Of a stretch of 64,000 bases of DNA, positions 61,138-64,000 are shown one piece after another. The stretch comes from Delphinapterus leucas (taxonomy: Eukaryota; Chordata; Mammalia; Artiodactyla; Monodontidae). The stretch covers positions 3,426,757 to 3,490,756 of the forward strand of contig NW_022098049.1 of NCBI RefSeq assembly GCF_002288925.2, read 5' to 3'. Under the pieces are notes generated by a model that worked only from the letters and a program-made list of their open reading frames with translations, was not told the origin of the DNA and searched no databases. Both the position numbers and the translations under genes were made by a program. Each line of letters opens with the position of its first letter. Within the stretch, counting starts at the first letter, position 1.

Positions 61138-61344
61138 GGGTTTCCCTGGTGGTGCAGTGGTTGAGAGTCTGCCTGCCGATGCAGGGGATGCGGGTTCGTG
61201 TCCCGGTCCGGGAAGATCCCACATGCCACGGAGCGGCTGGGCCCGTGAGCCATGGCCGCTGAGCCTGCGCGTCCGGAGCCTGTGCTCCACGATGGGAGAG
61301 GCCACAACAGTGAGAGGCCCGCATACTGCAAAAAAAAAAAACAA
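61138..61344 (+). repeat. Young CHR SINE with 15-bp TSD
   Basis: Complete copy ending in an A-run. aacatatgctagtta is perfectly duplicated at 61123-61137 and 61345-61359. Confidence 0.97.
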
Positions 61345-61994
61345 AACATATGCTAGTTAACGGCAATGGAGGGAGAGCCACACTAGAGATACGGACCAGA
61401 CAACTAAGTGAAAACTTTGGTAATTCACGAATAACATTTGATATTTTCCAAAGTAAACAAAAATTACTTAAAGATGTAAGCAAGATAGTTCAATAAATAG
61501 CATAATTATATATACCCAAGTGCACAGAGAGAAATATATCTTCACTTACATTTCCATCTTTAAATAATATTTTTTTATTAGTAGCACCCATTTGAACAAA
61601 TATTGGGAGAGAAGAATGTGTTGGATTTACCCCTCTGATGTATCATATGCAAGTTGTCGGCTCTGTTTCAAATGTGTAATCTGTATGAATCGTTGACAAA
61701 TGAAAGAAAAGAAAGTGTATAAATGGAGAGACTGTAAATGGATTTAATTTTTCAAGCCCTGTGTGAGTTTGCAGTTGTCCTGGTAAGGAAAGCTCTTTCA
61801 TTCTGAAGTGGAGCCAGTGCCCAGTGAACTGTCATTGAGAGAATGGTGAGGATTTCTTTTCATTCTGTTTCTCCCTTAAAGCATCAAGCTTCTAGCAATA
61901 GTGACTTTCATTCTTTTGTGTCATGGCCAGCCTGATATTTTTAACCACTTGAACTTTCTGAAATTTCATTTCTTTTTGGGCTTTTTTTCCCCCT

Positions 61995-62313
61995 AATTTA
62001 TTTTTATTTTTGGCTGCCTTGGGTCTTCATTGCTGCGCGCGCAGGCTTTCTCTAGCTGCGGCGAGCGGGGGTTACTCTTCCTTGTGGGGCGCAGGCTTCT
62101 CATTGCGGTGGCTTCTCTTGTTGCGGAGCACGGGCTCTAGGCACGCGGGCTTCAGTAGTTGTGGCTCGCGGTCTCTAGAGCGCAAGCTCAGTAGTTGTGG
62201 CGCAGGGGCTTAGCTGCTCTGCGGCATGTGGGGTTTTCCTGGACCAGGGATCAAACCCATGTCCCTTGCATTGGCAGACGGATTCTTAACCACTGCGCCA
62301 CCAGGGAAGTCCC
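61995..62313 (-). repeat. CHR-2-type SINE, antisense
   Basis: 'ttggctgccttgggtcttca', 'gcggagcacgggctctaggc' and ending 'gccaccagggaagtccc'. No certain TSD. Confidence 0.92.
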
Positions 62314-62482
62314 ATCCTCTTTTTTTTTTTTTAAGGGAAATTTGTGTCACATAATATAGGATTCTTTAAAATAGTGAAAATCCTTATGTGCTGTCCTCAC
62401 CAAATCAATTTAATTATTTCTTCTCTCCTTTATTTCATCTTAAAATAATCGTTCAATTATCTTCTAGTAGAAAATGATATTT

Positions 62483-62772
62483 TGGACTTCCCTGGTCGTC
62501 CAGTGGTTAAGAATCCACCTGGCAATGCAGGGGACACGGGTTCGATCCCTGGTCTGGGAAGATCCCACATGCTGTGGAGCGACAAAGCCCACGTGCCACA
62601 GCTACGGAGCCCACGTGCCGCAACTACTGAGCCCACGTGCTGCAACTACTGAGCCCACATGCTGCACAACGAAGAATAGACCCCGCTCGCCGCAACTAGA
62701 GAAAGCCCGCGCACAGCAGCAAAGACCCAGCACAGCCCCCCCAAATTAATTAATGAATTAATTTTTAAAAAA
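62483..62772 (+). repeat. CHR-2-type SINE with TSD
   Basis: 'ggacttccctggtcgtccag' through 'cagcccccccaaattaatta'. agaaaatgatattt is duplicated at 62469-62482 and 62773-62786. Confidence 0.95.
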
Positions 62773-63859
62773 AGAAAATGATATTTAGAAAGACCAAGTC
62801 ATTGTTACTTAAAATTGAAAACAGTAACCAGGAATAGTTTAATATGATTGCATCACGTGACTGATTTCCAGACGTCCTGACTTGCTTGCTTTTTACTTTC
62901 TCCTTGGCTGACACGCAGGGGTCTCACATGCTTCAATGCCTTCCAGTTGTCTCGTCTATTTGTGATTCTTGGAATGTTACTGGTAGTGAGGAGCAAACCC
63001 TCTCCACCCATCAGGTTACTCTCTGTCACCCTGAGGTTTATTTTAGCCCCTACCATGACACAGAAGCCAGTAAAACCACATGAAATGCTAAATCAGAGCT
63101 CTAAATGGACTACATGCTGGGTGTATTCAGAGCATCCCTCTTACAAAATCAGAAATTAAATATGGCTCATGAGGTATAGTTACACAGTGTTTTAAAAAGC
63201 CTAAGCAAAAATATCATATGCTCAATTTTTTCTTAGAAGAAATACTTAACATATTACTTAAAGCACCTATAAATAATATAGATGAAATTAGAATATGTCA
63301 TGCCACATTTTCTATAATAGTAATGGTATTGCTCTGCCAGAATGTGGAATGAAAATGTGTTGGCTTTGTAAGGTAAAGTGTGTGTGATCCCATTACAATA
63401 GTAAATTGTTTGGTGTTACTGTTCAGTTTAATTATTGTGGTTTTTTCTACACCTATGTACTGAAAAGCTGTGTTGACCTTAAGCACGTTTGCAAAATGAC
63501 CTAGTAATATCTGCACCTACCTATGACAGAGCAAGTTCTTGATTAAGAAATGAGATAACCTGTGTGAAAGCACTTGAGAGGTAGAAGTGCTATATAAAGG
63601 CAAAGGCTCATTGTTCTGTCCTGTTAACTTTTAACTTCTTTCTCTTGTCTCGAGAACGTCCACCACATGCTGATTTAAACTGGTGAACTCTTCTAAACCT
63701 CCTAAATTCGGAATAAATGGTAATAGGTGACTTGTGTTTTGTTTCCTCGTGTTTATTTTCTCATGCCACAGCTTAAACTGGAAGGAAAAAATGTGTAAGT
63801 TTTACACTCACCTTTTGTCCTTAATTTAGTCATCCTTTTGGTAAATGCTTATTTCTGCG

Positions 63860-63877
63860 CCCCCCCCCCCCCCCCCC
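63860..63877. repeat. Poly-C homopolymer
   Basis: Eighteen C in a row, followed by ggccccc. Length may be unreliable in any assembly. Confidence 0.95.
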
Positions 63878-64000
63878 GGCCCCCAAGAGTTTTGCAGAAA
63901 TCTCATGTAACAGTTCAACAAGTGACTAATGTAGATTGGGCTTGCTTAGTCTCTGAGTCACTTTATTATGAAACACTTAAACTTGAACATCTATCTGTAA

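Larger units (their letters stand above)
52435..64000 (+). other. NSMCE2: NSMCE2 intron 3 (partial)
   Basis: Begins at donor GTAAGT after residue 88 and runs past the end of the window. It contains a MER5-like element (53545-53695), MIRs (54540-54760, 60585-60720), an L2/MIR-age element (55905-56060) and six CHR SINEs (56951-57147, 57494-57842, 59955-60083, 61138-61344, 61995-62313, 62483-62772). The stretches 52440-53540, 53700-54530, 54770-55900, 56070-56940, 57850-59950, 60090-60580, 60730-61120, 61350-61990 and 62790-63850 have nothing I can name. A poly-C run lies at 63860-63877. Confidence 0.85.

Noticed and set aside
25..62772. tRNA-like A and B boxes (tggcgcagtgg, ggttcgatccc) at many places
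   Set aside because: They belong to tRNA-derived SINEs; no cloverleaf with intact acceptor stem was seen, so no tRNA genes are called.
63770..63800. Possible exon after 'atgccacag' with a 'gtgtaag' downstream
   Set aside because: The enclosed sequence does not match any NSMCE2 exon and is too short to support.
1..64000. CRISPR arrays, bacterial operons, insertion sequences, intact viral genes
   Set aside because: None seen. Regularly repeated units are SINE copies or microsatellites, and the window is clearly mammalian.

Overview
The window is mammalian nuclear DNA, almost certainly from a cetacean and more likely a toothed whale. It holds 17 copies of tRNA-derived CHR-type SINEs, which begin (g)gacttccctggtgg or (g)gcttccctggtgg and end in A-rich tails. 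These are the hallmark SINEs of whales and their closest relatives, and the GC-rich 'ggcttccctggtggcgcag' form dominates. Several copies still have target-site duplications (TSDs) of 9 to 19 bp. There are also short 3' ends of artiodactyl/cetacean-style L1 elements with clear TSDs, and a deep background of MIR, MER5/hAT, MLT1-like and old L1 remnants.

The only protein-coding gene I can support is NSMCE2 (MMS21/NSE2), the SUMO E3 ligase of the SMC5/6 complex, on the + strand. The window carries its non-coding first exon (ending at 4484), the start-codon exon (about 11525-11695, ATG at 11539) and the next coding exon (52328-52434). The two coding pieces join in phase to give residues 1-88. The remaining exons, including the SP-RING exons, must lie beyond 64000. 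Introns 1, 2 and (partial) 3 are about 7.0, 40.6 and more than 11.5 kb.

Around 4000-4580 lies a CpG island that looks like a bidirectional promoter. On the minus strand it contains a good splice donor (exon ending at 4139), consistent with exon 1 of WASHC5 (strumpellin), which is the head-to-head neighbour of NSMCE2 in other mammals. Positions 1-4138 would then be WASHC5 intron 1. Between the two presumed transcription starts is a perfect 10-bp inverted repeat (GTCACATGAC and GTCATGTGAC) flanking GC boxes.

Layout: 1-4138, repeat-rich sequence (presumed WASHC5 intron 1); 4000-4580, the shared promoter; 4485-11524, NSMCE2 intron 1; 11525-11695, exon 2; 11696-52327, intron 2 with L1, SINE, MIR and hAT remnants; 52328-52434, exon 3; 52435-64000, part of intron 3. 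I found no bacterial-type system, CRISPR array, intact transposon or second coding gene. The window reads as ordinary intronic mammalian sequence, and the promoter architecture is its most interesting part. Repeat family names come from recognition by eye, so edges without a TSD are approximate.
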